Below are positions 52,456 to 60,390 of a stretch of DNA of 64,000 bases, piece by piece. The stretch is taken from NCBI RefSeq assembly GCF_024972755.1, contig NZ_CP087724.1, positions 1,612,001-1,676,000 of the forward strand, read 5' to 3'. The position numbers and the translations under genes were made by a program. The notes below the pieces were generated by a model. The model had not been told where the DNA came from, searched no databases, and saw only the letters and a program-made list of their open reading frames with translations. This DNA is from Halanaeroarchaeum sp. HSR-CO (lineage in GTDB: Archaea; Halobacteriota; Halobacteria; Halobacteriales; Halobacteriaceae). Position 1 is the first letter of the stretch. Every line of letters begins with the position of its first letter.

Positions 52456-52465
52456 CCGTGGTCGA

Positions 52466-53449
52466 TCACGCAGTCGTAGGGGCGAGCGCCTCGATGGTAC
52501 GCTCGACGACCACACGATCCGCATTCCCGGGAATCGTCACCATCGGCCTGTCGACGCAGTCGATATCGGCGACCGCCGCGAACTGGTCTCTGGCCTGTTC
52601 GGGAGTGCCAGCAACGCCCAGAGCGGCCACCATCTCGTCGGTGACCCGTTTTGCCGCCGTCCGTCTGTCTCCGTCCCGCCACGCCGTGGCCACGGCGGCC
52701 GCCTCGTCCGGGAATCGCTGGGAGACCGCCCGTTCGTACCCCCGCCCGTTCCCGACGTAGTACGCGACGTGGCCGCGGATGACGTCACGGGCGTCGGCTG
52801 GGTCCGGGGCGACCGCGGCCGGAACGTAAGGGGCGACGTCGATGGTCGCTTCCCGACCCTCCTCGTGCATCGTCTCGCGGATGTATTCGTATGCGTCGTC
52901 GAGGTCCGGAAACGGGACGTTGTGCGGGATCCAGCCATCGGCCAGCCTCGCGACGACTCGACGGTTGGCTTTCCCGAGCGCCGCGTGATAGACGGGAACG
53001 TCTGCGTCGAGTGTGGGGAAGTCCTGAACGTCGAAAATCTCTCCCTGGTAGTCGACACGCTCGTCCCCGTCGAGGAACGCCTGGACGAGTTCGATAGTCT
53101 CGTGGGCGCGACGGATCGGATTCGACGCGGACCAGTCCATCCCGTGGAGGTCTTCGATGGCTTTCCTGGTCGAGGTGCCGACGCCGAGTCGAAACCGACC
53201 ATCCGAGACCGCATCGAGCGTGCCAGCGGTCAACGCGAGGACCGCCGGCGTCCGGGAGAAGACGTTGAGAATAGCCGACCCGAGCGATATCGAATCGGTT
53301 CGCACGGCGAGTTCGGTCAGTTTGACGACCGAACTCGAGCCCCAGAGTTCCCCGAGCCACAGGCCGTCGTACCCGAGGTCCTCGGCCCACAGCCCCAGTT
53401 CGAGCGGGTCCTGTTCGCTCGATTGCGGCAATAGTAGGTCGGTTGGCAT
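52466..53449 (-). CDS. Luciferase-like flavin/F420-dependent oxidoreductase
   Basis: The 327-residue protein is a LLM-class TIM barrel: WAEDLGYDGLWLGELWGS, ISLGSAILNVFSRTPAVLAL, GRFRLGVGTSTRKAIEDL, then DVPVYHAALGKANRRVVARL, and DGWIPHN. The family uses F420 or FMN; in haloarchaea most use F420. It resembles TIGR04024 from these organisms. The substrate is unknown. It is a single gene next to a decayed one. Confidence 0.88.
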   Translation of the reverse strand: MPTDLLLPQSSEQDPLELGLWAEDLGYDGLWLGELWGSSSVVKLTELAVRTDSISLGSAILNVFSRTPAVLALTAGTLDAVSDGRFRLGVGTSTRKAIEDLHGMDWSASNPIRRAHETIELVQAFLDGDERVDYQGEIFDVQDFPTLDADVPVYHAALGKANRRVVARLADGWIPHNVPFPDLDDAYEYIRETMHEEGREATIDVAPYVPAAVAPDPADARDVIRGHVAYYVGNGRGYERAVSQRFPDEAAAVATAWRDGDRRTAAKRVTDEMVAALGVAGTPEQARDQFAAVADIDCVDRPMVTIPGNADRVVVERTIEALAPTTA

Positions 53450-53555
53450 CGCAAGCAGGTTCGAATGACGCGATCAAAAACACTGGGTACCGGTCGATCG
53501 TCGAACCACGGTGGGTCCACTGTGTTTCGCCTGTGCGCAAAAGGAAATCGGCACG

Positions 53556-54110
53556 TCACTCCATCGGGGTGCCCTTGTTGCGAAGGTCCCCACCACATTC
53601 CGGGCACTCCATCGGATTGTCGACGGCAGTGACGGTGGCACCACACGAGAAGCACTCGTAGGTACGCGCCTTCGAAGCGTCGTACTCCACGTCGCGAACC
53701 AATCGCCTGAGATCCTCACTCGCGGACTCCTCGTCGAGCGCCTCGAGGATCGCGGGTGCTCGAACCGTTCCCACCAGTGTGCCCGATTCGTCGACGACCG
53801 GAAGCGCCATAAACTGGTATCGCCCGAAGGTCTTGCCGACCGCCTCGATCGAATCGTCCGTCTCGACGTAGACCACCTGATCGGAGGCCACTTCGGAGAC
53901 CTCGGTGTCGTCGTCGGCGTTGAGCAACTCCCGCATCGAGACCACGCTCTCGAGCGTTCCGTCCGGCGCGGTGACGAAGGCGTAGTAGATCGTGTTCTCG
54001 GACGCCGGCGCCGAGTCACGGATCGTCTCGATGGCTTCGCCGACGGTCGTACTGGCTTCGAACTCCGTTACCCGTTCGTCGAGGACGTCCTGCAAGGTGC
54101 TACGTGCCAT
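53556..54110 (-). CDS. CBS-pair protein with C-terminal zinc ribbon
   Basis: The 184-residue protein has two CBS motifs (about residues 10-65 and 70-130: TTVGEAIETIRDSAPASEN, YYAFVTAPDGTLESVVSM, VYVETDDSIEAVGKTF, FMALPVVDESGTLVGTVRAP). It then has a ribbon with CFSCG and CPECGG. CBS pairs bind adenine nucleotides and often regulate partners. I start at the ATG at 54110 (MARSTLQDVL); 54128 is possible. A TATA-like ATATGC box lies about 26 bases upstream. Confidence 0.85.
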   Translation of the reverse strand: MARSTLQDVLDERVTEFEASTTVGEAIETIRDSAPASENTIYYAFVTAPDGTLESVVSMRELLNADDDTEVSEVASDQVVYVETDDSIEAVGKTFGRYQFMALPVVDESGTLVGTVRAPAILEALDEESASEDLRRLVRDVEYDASKARTYECFSCGATVTAVDNPMECPECGGDLRNKGTPME

Positions 54111-54133
54111 CCCATCACTAGTTTCCATCCGAC

Positions 54134-54141
54134 GCATATAG
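54134..54141 (-). promoter_or_regulatory. TATA-like box for the CBS protein gene
   Basis: On the coding strand CTATATGC lies about 24-31 bases before the ATG at 54110. An imperfect repeat, GAATCT at 54162-54167 and AGATTC at 54180-54185, lies further upstream and may bind a regulator. Confidence 0.45.
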
Positions 54142-54208
54142 TCCCCTAGGAACCTGCTATAGAATCTCTAGCACGATATAGATTCCCGGCGTAGATGGCC
54201 AGAGACGA

Positions 54209-54838
54209 CTACCCCTTCGAGCCCAAGCGATCACGAAGGGTTTCGGCCACACCGCTGAGGTGTGCCTGGCCGAAGACCGCGACGACGAGTGCGCCCACGG
54301 AATTGAACATGAGATCGCGGACCGTATCGTCGAGCCCGTGCTGGGCCAGCGGCATCGTCACACCGGTCGAGAGGGCGATGAGGTCGAGGGCAAACTCGAA
54401 GAGCTCCCAGATGACCCCGAAAGAGAGCACCACCACGAAAATATACACGAAGAAGAACCGGCGGGGGACGAAAATGTCGTCACTGTGGAGGTCGACGGCG
54501 CGAGCGACAGTGTACCCGGCACCTGCGACGACTGTCGCGGACATCGCGTGGGTCAGATTGTCCCACCAGAACAGTCGCCCATAGAGACCAGCCGAGCCCA
54601 GGGTGTGCAAGAAGACGGCCGTGGTGATCCAGAGCCCCAGCCAGGGATCGAGGGGAAACTCGTAATTCCGTTCGAGAATCGCCGGGATGAACGTGATGGC
54701 CAACCCGATTCCACCGTTGCTGATGGCCTTGGGCTGACCGGCGACCACACCATAGATCACGAGTGAGAGCAGGACTGCCTGCATCCCTCGGGTGAGCCGT
54801 CGCTGATTGTTCCTTGACGGTCGTGGGAGCCCTCTCAT
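54209..54838 (-). CDS. DUF2238 (YjdF-like) membrane protein
   Basis: The 209-residue protein has five or six membrane helices and the family segment GRLFWWDNLTHAMSATVVAG, then a second polar stretch VIWELFEFALD and HGLDDTVRDLMFNSVGALVV, which match DUF2238. The ATG at 54838 overlaps the stop of the preceding gene by four bases. The function of the family is unknown. Confidence 0.85.
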   Translation of the reverse strand: MRGLPRPSRNNQRRLTRGMQAVLLSLVIYGVVAGQPKAISNGGIGLAITFIPAILERNYEFPLDPWLGLWITTAVFLHTLGSAGLYGRLFWWDNLTHAMSATVVAGAGYTVARAVDLHSDDIFVPRRFFFVYIFVVVLSFGVIWELFEFALDLIALSTGVTMPLAQHGLDDTVRDLMFNSVGALVVAVFGQAHLSGVAETLRDRLGSKG

Positions 54839-55473
54839 CGTCGTACCACCCGTCGAAGCCGCTGCCAGAGGGTGCGATCGCGTCTGGAGAAATACGTCTC
54901 GAACAGTATTCCAGCAACGAGGCCGGCGAGCGTGACGTAAATCCACTCCATCATCAACGTCTCGTTATCCACGAGATAGGTGGTTCCCAGGAATTTGTCG
55001 GCGTTCCACCGAAAGATAGTCCATGCAGCCACGGTCGCCAGGGTCGTCATCGTGACGAGGGCCACGGCGAACCACGGAGTGACTTTGAGAGACGTAAACA
55101 TATGAAGTTCGACGATGACGATGAGCGCGAGACCGGCCAGTGAGAGATACGTCGCGAACGTTCCCAGGGTTCCCCCGAAGACGGCCCGGACGATGATCGG
55201 AAGCAACGCGAGGACGAGGAGTTCCCAGGGAAGCATCACCCGCCACTCTCGATAGGCTATCGGGGGTAACAGGACGACGAACCCCACGAATCCGACGAAC
55301 ACCAGCCACTGGATGTCGAACCCGACGAGGCTCTCGAGAAATACCGACAGGAGGACTGCAACGAGGAGCCACGCAATCATCGCGTTGGTCCGACTGTTGC
55401 GAAACAGGCGATCGATAATGTCATCGAGGTCGGGGACGTCGACGAGCGCCGCGGGATCATCGGTTCCGGACAT
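54835..55473 (-). CDS. Membrane protein coupled to the DUF2238 gene
   Basis: The 212-residue protein has a short cytoplasmic N-terminus with DIIDRLFRNSRTNAMIAW, five or six membrane helices, and a basic tail (SRRDRTLWQRLRRVVRR). A conserved-looking stretch (VELHMFTSLKVTPWFAVALV) lies in the middle. It overlaps the DUF2238 gene by four bases, so the two are likely made together and may form a complex. No family name is known to me. Confidence 0.75.
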   Translation of the reverse strand: MSGTDDPAALVDVPDLDDIIDRLFRNSRTNAMIAWLLVAVLLSVFLESLVGFDIQWLVFVGFVGFVVLLPPIAYREWRVMLPWELLVLALLPIIVRAVFGGTLGTFATYLSLAGLALIVIVELHMFTSLKVTPWFAVALVTMTTLATVAAWTIFRWNADKFLGTTYLVDNETLMMEWIYVTLAGLVAGILFETYFSRRDRTLWQRLRRVVRR

Positions 55474-55558
55474 GTATTGTTTCGATACCGGGAAGCTCTA
55501 TCTCGGGGGTCTACCACGCAGGCACGCTGCTGAAATCGTGTCGACGATGGCCGGCCGG

Positions 55559-56146
55559 TTACTCGAGTTGCCTGAACAGGGTCTCGAAGTCCGCTTCGTC
55601 GAGTTCCATGGAGACGGTGTCGATATCCGCTTCGAGATCGTCCAACTGGGCCTGTAATGTCCGATATTCCTCGCTCGCGTCCCGTTCGCCCGGCGCCAGG
55701 CGTTCGTCGAGCAGCGACCGTTTCCGAACGGCGGTGAAATACTCCTGGAGACGCTGGTCATACTCGGATCGGCGGACGAGTCGATTCACCGTGTCGACGA
55801 GTTGCTCGCGGTCGACGGGCTTCTGGAGGTAATCGTCGAACCCCAGTTCGACGATGTCGACGTCCGGTTCGACGGCGGTTACCATCGCGACACGGCAGTC
55901 GATGGACCGTTCGCGGATCGTATCGAGTACCTCGTCACCGGACAACGTCGGCATCCGTCGATCGAGCAAGACGACGTCGATCCCATCGTCCAGTTGCTCG
56001 AGGGCGGATTCGCCGTCGTATGCGACGCGGACGTCGAACTCGTCGGTGAGCCACGCTTTGTAGAGATCGGCCAGATCCCGCTCGTCGTCGACCACCAGTA
56101 TGGTGGTGCTCGCGTGATCATCGCCCTCCATAGGTTCCTCGCTCAT
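55559..56146 (-). CDS. HalX response regulator
   Basis: The 195-residue protein has a receiver domain with ILVVDDERDLADLYKAWL, DVVLLDRRMPTLSGDEV (phospho-acceptor Asp about residue 60), and GFDDYLQKPVDREQLV (Lys). A C-terminal HalX domain follows, helical (EYDQRLQEYFTAVRKRSLLD, then DDLEADIDTVSMELDE). HalX regulators act with a histidine kinase that is not seen here. The output target is unknown. Confidence 0.92.
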   Translation of the reverse strand: MSEEPMEGDDHASTTILVVDDERDLADLYKAWLTDEFDVRVAYDGESALEQLDDGIDVVLLDRRMPTLSGDEVLDTIRERSIDCRVAMVTAVEPDVDIVELGFDDYLQKPVDREQLVDTVNRLVRRSEYDQRLQEYFTAVRKRSLLDERLAPGERDASEEYRTLQAQLDDLEADIDTVSMELDEADFETLFRQLE

Positions 56147-56273
56147 GACTGCTCGCCAGAGTATGTTCCAAAGAGGACGGGCATTCTATTAATGCATTGT
56201 CCTCTCGGCATCGGTCTCAGACGGGACCGAGTGGAGTCAGTACCTAGAAGGGGGCCCAGGGCGGACGAGGGAT

Positions 56274-57428
56274 ATGGAACGCGTAGCGATCATCGGCGCG
56301 TCGATGACCCAGTTCGGGGAACGCGACGCCTGGATTCGTGATCTGCTCGCAGCGGCGGGCACCGAGGCGCTGGCGGACGCGGACATCGACGCGTCCGATC
56401 TGGACCACCTGTACGTCTCGAATATGGCGAGCGGCGAGTTCGAGGGTCAGACTGGCGTCATGAATGCCCTGGCCCACGACCTCGGTGCTGTACCGGCGTA
56501 CACCCAGCGCGTCGATCAGACGAGTGCCAGCGGCGGAGCAGGCATCTATGCTGCCTGGCAGTCCATCGCCTCGGGGGCCAGCGAGATGACGATGCTCGTC
56601 GGCGGCGAAAAGATGACCCATCGGTCGACTGCCGAGGCGACCGACGTCATCGCGTCGCTCACGCACCCAGTCGAGTACAAACACGGTCTCACGCTCCCGA
56701 GTTTCGCCGGCCTCGTCGCTCGACGCTACCTCGAGACGCACGACGCACCGCGGGAATCCCTCGCCGATATCGCGGTAAAGAACCATCGCAACGGACTCGA
56801 CAACCCCCACGCACAGTTCCGGAAGGCGGTCGATCGCGAGACGGTGCTCTCCTCGCCGATCGTCGCCGACCCGTTGCGCCTCTACGACTTCTGCCCGATA
56901 ACCGACGGGAGTGCAGCGCTGGTATTCGCCCCCGAGTCGGTGGCCGAGGAGGTGGCCGACGAGTACGTCACCGTCGCCGGCATCGGCGGCGCCACCGACA
57001 CACACGTCGTCCACGAGCGCGAGGACCCCACGACCATGCGGGGCGTCGCCGAATCCAGCCGGCAGGCCTACGAAATGGCGGATATGGACCCGACGGACGT
57101 GGATTTCGCCGAGCTCCACGACATGTTCACTATCCTCGAGGTGCTCCAGTTGGAGGACCTCGGATTCTTCGAGAAAGGGGAGGGCTGGCGTGCCGCGAGC
57201 GACGGGATAACCCACCGCGACGGCGAGTTACCGGTGAACACCTCCGGTGGGCTCAAGTCGAAGGGACATCCGCTCGGAGCGAGCGGTGTCGCGCAGGTCT
57301 TCGAACTGTACCGACAACTCCTCGGCGAGGCCGGCGACCGTCAGGTGGCCGGCGACGTCGGGCTCGCGTGTAACGTCGGTGGGTTTGGGAACTGTGTCAC
57401 GACCACCATCCTGGAGGGGCCACGATGA
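56274..57428 (+). CDS. Thiolase-like protein (SCP-X branch), Cys to Ser at the nucleophile
   Basis: The 384-residue protein has the thiolase fold. It starts VAIIGASMTQFGERDAWIRD, has VDQTSASGGAGIYAAWQS, where the usual nucleophile Cys in CASG is replaced by Ser, then SGGLKSKGHPLGASGV (the His) and LACNVGGFGNC near the end. Thiolases of this branch often need a DUF35 partner, and one is encoded right after with a four-base overlap. Without the Cys, ordinary thiolysis is doubtful; aldolase-like or other C-C chemistry is possible, as in Ltp2-type proteins. Confidence 0.85.
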   Translation: MERVAIIGASMTQFGERDAWIRDLLAAAGTEALADADIDASDLDHLYVSNMASGEFEGQTGVMNALAHDLGAVPAYTQRVDQTSASGGAGIYAAWQSIASGASEMTMLVGGEKMTHRSTAEATDVIASLTHPVEYKHGLTLPSFAGLVARRYLETHDAPRESLADIAVKNHRNGLDNPHAQFRKAVDRETVLSSPIVADPLRLYDFCPITDGSAALVFAPESVAEEVADEYVTVAGIGGATDTHVVHEREDPTTMRGVAESSRQAYEMADMDPTDVDFAELHDMFTILEVLQLEDLGFFEKGEGWRAASDGITHRDGELPVNTSGGLKSKGHPLGASGVAQVFELYRQLLGEAGDRQVAGDVGLACNVGGFGNCVTTTILEGPR

Positions 57429-57790
57429 GTCTCACGGCCTCCCGCTGTACGAACGGTCACCTCTACTACCCCGACCACCCGCGGTGTCCGACCTGCGGGA
57501 CCGCCGAGAGCGAACCGATAGACCTCACCGAACGATCGGGAACCGTGGTGACCTGGACCGAGAGTACGGCCACGCCGCCAGGTGTTCGACAACCGAACGC
57601 CCTCGCCATCGTCGAGTTCGTCGTCGAAGAGGACACCGTTCGAGTCATCGGCCAACTGACGACTGCGGACGTCGATACCGGCGATACGGTCGAACCCGTC
57701 TACGTCGACGAACTCAGAGATCCCGACGCCGGGATCCGGGAGGCGGAGAGTCAAGAGTGGGACGGGTACCGATTCGAACCGGTCGACTGA
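57425..57790 (+). CDS. Zn-ribbon OB-fold protein (DUF35)
   Basis: The 121-residue protein has an N-terminal rubredoxin-like zinc ribbon (Cys8 and CPTCG at 21-25) and an OB fold (GTVVTWTESTATPPGVRQPN, then VRVIGQLTTADVDTGDTVEP). The DUF35 family partners thiolases and related enzymes, probably as a binding or channelling subunit. The ATG overlaps the thiolase stop. It acts in the cytoplasm. Confidence 0.92.
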   Translation: MSLTASRCTNGHLYYPDHPRCPTCGTAESEPIDLTERSGTVVTWTESTATPPGVRQPNALAIVEFVVEEDTVRVIGQLTTADVDTGDTVEPVYVDELRDPDAGIREAESQEWDGYRFEPVD

Positions 57791-57804
57791 CCGGTCCAGG
57801 GGTA

Positions 57805-58998
57805 TCAGAACCCTTCCCGAAGATAGACCGACGACGCCGGGAGGGAATTATCGAGGACGGCCGCACGGAAGTGGTCTTCTACGGTCATCGTGTTCTCGGT
57901 GGCCATCGTCTCGAGATCGCGATAGCCGACGAAAAGTTGTGACAACGACCCGATGTCGACGTCAACGTCCGCCGGTCGATCCACCGTGGAAACGGAGGCT
58001 ACGCCGTCTGCGATATCGAGCGCGAACGTCCCGTCGTTCCAGTCGACCAGCGGGTCGGTGACGGAGAGGACCACCTGCCCGTCGACGTCCTCCGGGTAGG
58101 TGATGGCCTCGAATGCCATCTCGACGTCGACGATGCGGACCATCGCCCCGGTCTTCAACGAGACGTCCAACTCTTCGGGGTCCGCTACCAGGTCCAGGAG
58201 CATCTCCCGAGGCGGAGTCGGCAGCCGAACCGTCTCGACCTGCGAATCGTGGTTGGCGAGGAATCCCAACAGTGCGTGATGGGCGTCCGTATCCCTGAAG
58301 GCCATATCCCAGACGTCGAGCGTTTTCTCGTCGTCCTCCTCGGTGATCGCATAGACGACGTACCCGCTCGGACGACCATCGTGCTCCCAGACGTAGACGT
58401 ACGGGTCGGTCTCCCAGCCGTGGAACGCACGATTGCGCCACCACGACTCGGACCGGTCGACGGCCAGTTCGTACTCGTGGGCGTGAGAGTCGAGGACGGC
58501 ATCGAGGGCATCCCAGTCGTCCTTCTCGGCCCGATAGTACCGGCCCGCCGGTGGGTCACCGATCCGGTAGACCGCTGGGTCGGCCGTCTGCACTGCCGTC
58601 CGAAAGGCAGTCGCCCAGCCGAACTGGGCATAGAACGATGTCTCGAACGGCCACAACGAGGCTACCGGAACGTCGCGATCCCGATATTCGCCCAGGGTCT
58701 CGGTTAGGAGCCGACGGATGTACCCCTTGCGACGATGTTCCGGGGGTGTGGCGACAGCCGAGATCCCACCCATGGAGAGCGTCGTCCCGCGTACGCGCGT
58801 GTCGAAGAAATGATGCCGACACACCGATACGGGATGGTCGCCGTCGAAGAGCCCCCGATTCTCGCCGACGCGGGCCTGAGGCGGCGTCTCGTCCTCGTCC
58901 GCTGGGGCAAACGGCCCCAATTCTGGACTGAAGGCGTAGGAGAGCATCGCCGAGAACGTCGCCCGCCGGTCCTCGGGAAATGGGCGGTATTCCACCAT
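57805..58998 (-). CDS. Eis-like GNAT N-acetyltransferase
   Basis: The 397-residue protein starts with a GNAT domain whose acetyl-CoA loop reads VATPPEHRRKGYIRRLLTE (about residues 85-103). A second GNAT-like region with SGYVVYAITEEDDEKTLDVW follows, and the C-terminus has an SCP2-like domain. That is the Eis/DUF4081-type three-domain order. The start is the ATG at 58998; the far longer frame reading to 59850 is a shadow of the neighbouring gene. The substrate is unknown. It follows the DUF35 gene in convergent orientation. Confidence 0.85.
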   Translation of the reverse strand: MVEYRPFPEDRRATFSAMLSYAFSPELGPFAPADEDETPPQARVGENRGLFDGDHPVSVCRHHFFDTRVRGTTLSMGGISAVATPPEHRRKGYIRRLLTETLGEYRDRDVPVASLWPFETSFYAQFGWATAFRTAVQTADPAVYRIGDPPAGRYYRAEKDDWDALDAVLDSHAHEYELAVDRSESWWRNRAFHGWETDPYVYVWEHDGRPSGYVVYAITEEDDEKTLDVWDMAFRDTDAHHALLGFLANHDSQVETVRLPTPPREMLLDLVADPEELDVSLKTGAMVRIVDVEMAFEAITYPEDVDGQVVLSVTDPLVDWNDGTFALDIADGVASVSTVDRPADVDVDIGSLSQLFVGYRDLETMATENTMTVEDHFRAAVLDNSLPASSVYLREGF

Positions 58999-59038
58999 AC
59001 CAGGTGAGAGAAGGGAAGCGAAAAAGGCGTACCGGTGC

Positions 59039-60136
59039 TCAGAACCCTCGCTGGTACTGGGCCGGGGGCTGGAGCCGGTCCGTCTCGCCGAGTCGCTGGG
59101 CGGCGTGCAGCGGGAAGTACGGGTCCCGGAGGAACTCGCGACCGACGATGGCCACGTCGGCTCGACCGTTCCGTACGAGCGCTTGCGCCTGTTCGGCCGT
59201 CTGGATGCCGCCGACCGCTCCAACGAGGAGATCGTCGGTCTCCTCGCGGATTCGCTCTGCAAAGCGAACCTGATAGTTCGGGCCAGTCCAGTCGATGTCC
59301 TGGTCGGGGCTGATGCCCCCCGTACTGACGTCGACGAGGTCGACCCCCAGGTCACCGAGTCGGGCCGCGAGACGCACGGACTGATCCGGCGTCCAGGAGT
59401 CACGGTCCCCGAGCCAATCGGTCGCGGAAATGCGGACGAACAGCGGGACCGACTCGGCCACCGCCTCGCGGACCGCCGTGACGATCTCCCGGAGGAATCG
59501 GGTCCGATTCTCGAAGGAACCCCCGTACGCGTCAGTGCGATCGTTCGTAACGGGCGAGAGGAACTCGTGAACGAGGTAGCCGTGGGCACCGTGGATCTCG
59601 AGTATCTCGAAGCCCGCATCGACCGCACGTCGAGCCGCGGCCCTGAAAGCGTCGACGATCCGGTCGATCTCGGCGACGGAGAGTTCCTGCGTCTCCGGGG
59701 GAGTGGCGTCCGCGTACGGCCATGGGTTCGCACTCGGTGCGACCACGTCCCACCCACCCTCCGTCGGCTGGAGCGGGCCCCCACCCTCCCACGGCCTGCG
59801 CGTCGACGCTTTCCGGCCGGCGTGGGCGAGCTGAATGGCGGGAACGGCACCCTGATCGCGGATGAACGTCGTCGTTTCCTCGAGTGCGGCCGCGTGCTCG
59901 TCGGACCAGATGCCCAGATCCTGTGGCGAGATGCGGCCCCGCTTTTCGACGGCAGTGGCTTCGGACATCACGATACCGGCGCCGCCGACGGCCCGACTCC
60001 CGAGGTGAACGTGGTGCCAGTCCGTCGCCAGTCCGTCCCGATCCTCACAGGAGTACTGGCACATCGGAGAGACCATCGTGCGATTACGTGCCGTCGTGTC
60101 TCGTATCGAAAGTGCAGAGAACAGATCGGGCGTCAT
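59039..60136 (-). CDS. Old yellow enzyme family NADH:flavin oxidoreductase
   Basis: This 365-residue TIM-barrel protein has the OYE landmarks: TMVSPMCQYSCEDRDG at the FMN site, QLAHAGRKAS, EIHGAHGYLVHEFLSP, NDRTDAYGGSFENRTRF, and AIVGREFLRDPYFPLHAAQRL. The MCQYS stretch is that of the YqjM/NamA branch, which reduces enoates and enones with NADPH or NADH. The start is the ATG at 60136; the longer frame to 60175 is not supported. It is separate from acd, which starts 254 bases away on the other strand. Confidence 0.9.
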   Translation of the reverse strand: MTPDLFSALSIRDTTARNRTMVSPMCQYSCEDRDGLATDWHHVHLGSRAVGGAGIVMSEATAVEKRGRISPQDLGIWSDEHAAALEETTTFIRDQGAVPAIQLAHAGRKASTRRPWEGGGPLQPTEGGWDVVAPSANPWPYADATPPETQELSVAEIDRIVDAFRAAARRAVDAGFEILEIHGAHGYLVHEFLSPVTNDRTDAYGGSFENRTRFLREIVTAVREAVAESVPLFVRISATDWLGDRDSWTPDQSVRLAARLGDLGVDLVDVSTGGISPDQDIDWTGPNYQVRFAERIREETDDLLVGAVGGIQTAEQAQALVRNGRADVAIVGREFLRDPYFPLHAAQRLGETDRLQPPAQYQRGF

Positions 60137-60362
60137 GGCCCACGGTTCACACCCACGGACGAAAAAACGTGGCAAACATGGAGGGGTTGCCGGGAGCCAT
60201 CGTACTGACGTGTAATATATACGATTAGTGATGGAAAATATTCGACGACGACTGAAACCACGGTACGACGACCGTACGATTTCTACACCATTTTTCTGAT
60301 ACGTGCACTAATATTATGCATCGTGAAAGGTTCTCTCCCGCGTCACGGGCGAATTACCCACA

Positions 60363-60368
60363 TTTAAG
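60363..60368 (+). promoter_or_regulatory. TATA-like box for acd
   Basis: TTTAAG lies 23-28 bases before the ATG at 60391, which would place transcription start at or near the start codon, a leaderless message. This supports 60391 rather than 60316 or 60379 as the start. Confidence 0.55.
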
Positions 60369-60390
60369 CCTATCCGAGATGTACGTGATT

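Noticed and set aside
58999-59850. N-terminal extension of the Eis-like acetyltransferase to 681 residues
   Set aside because: The extra part is Arg/Ser-rich and runs in the same strand over the old-yellow-enzyme gene in another frame; the GNAT domain begins at the ATG at 58998.
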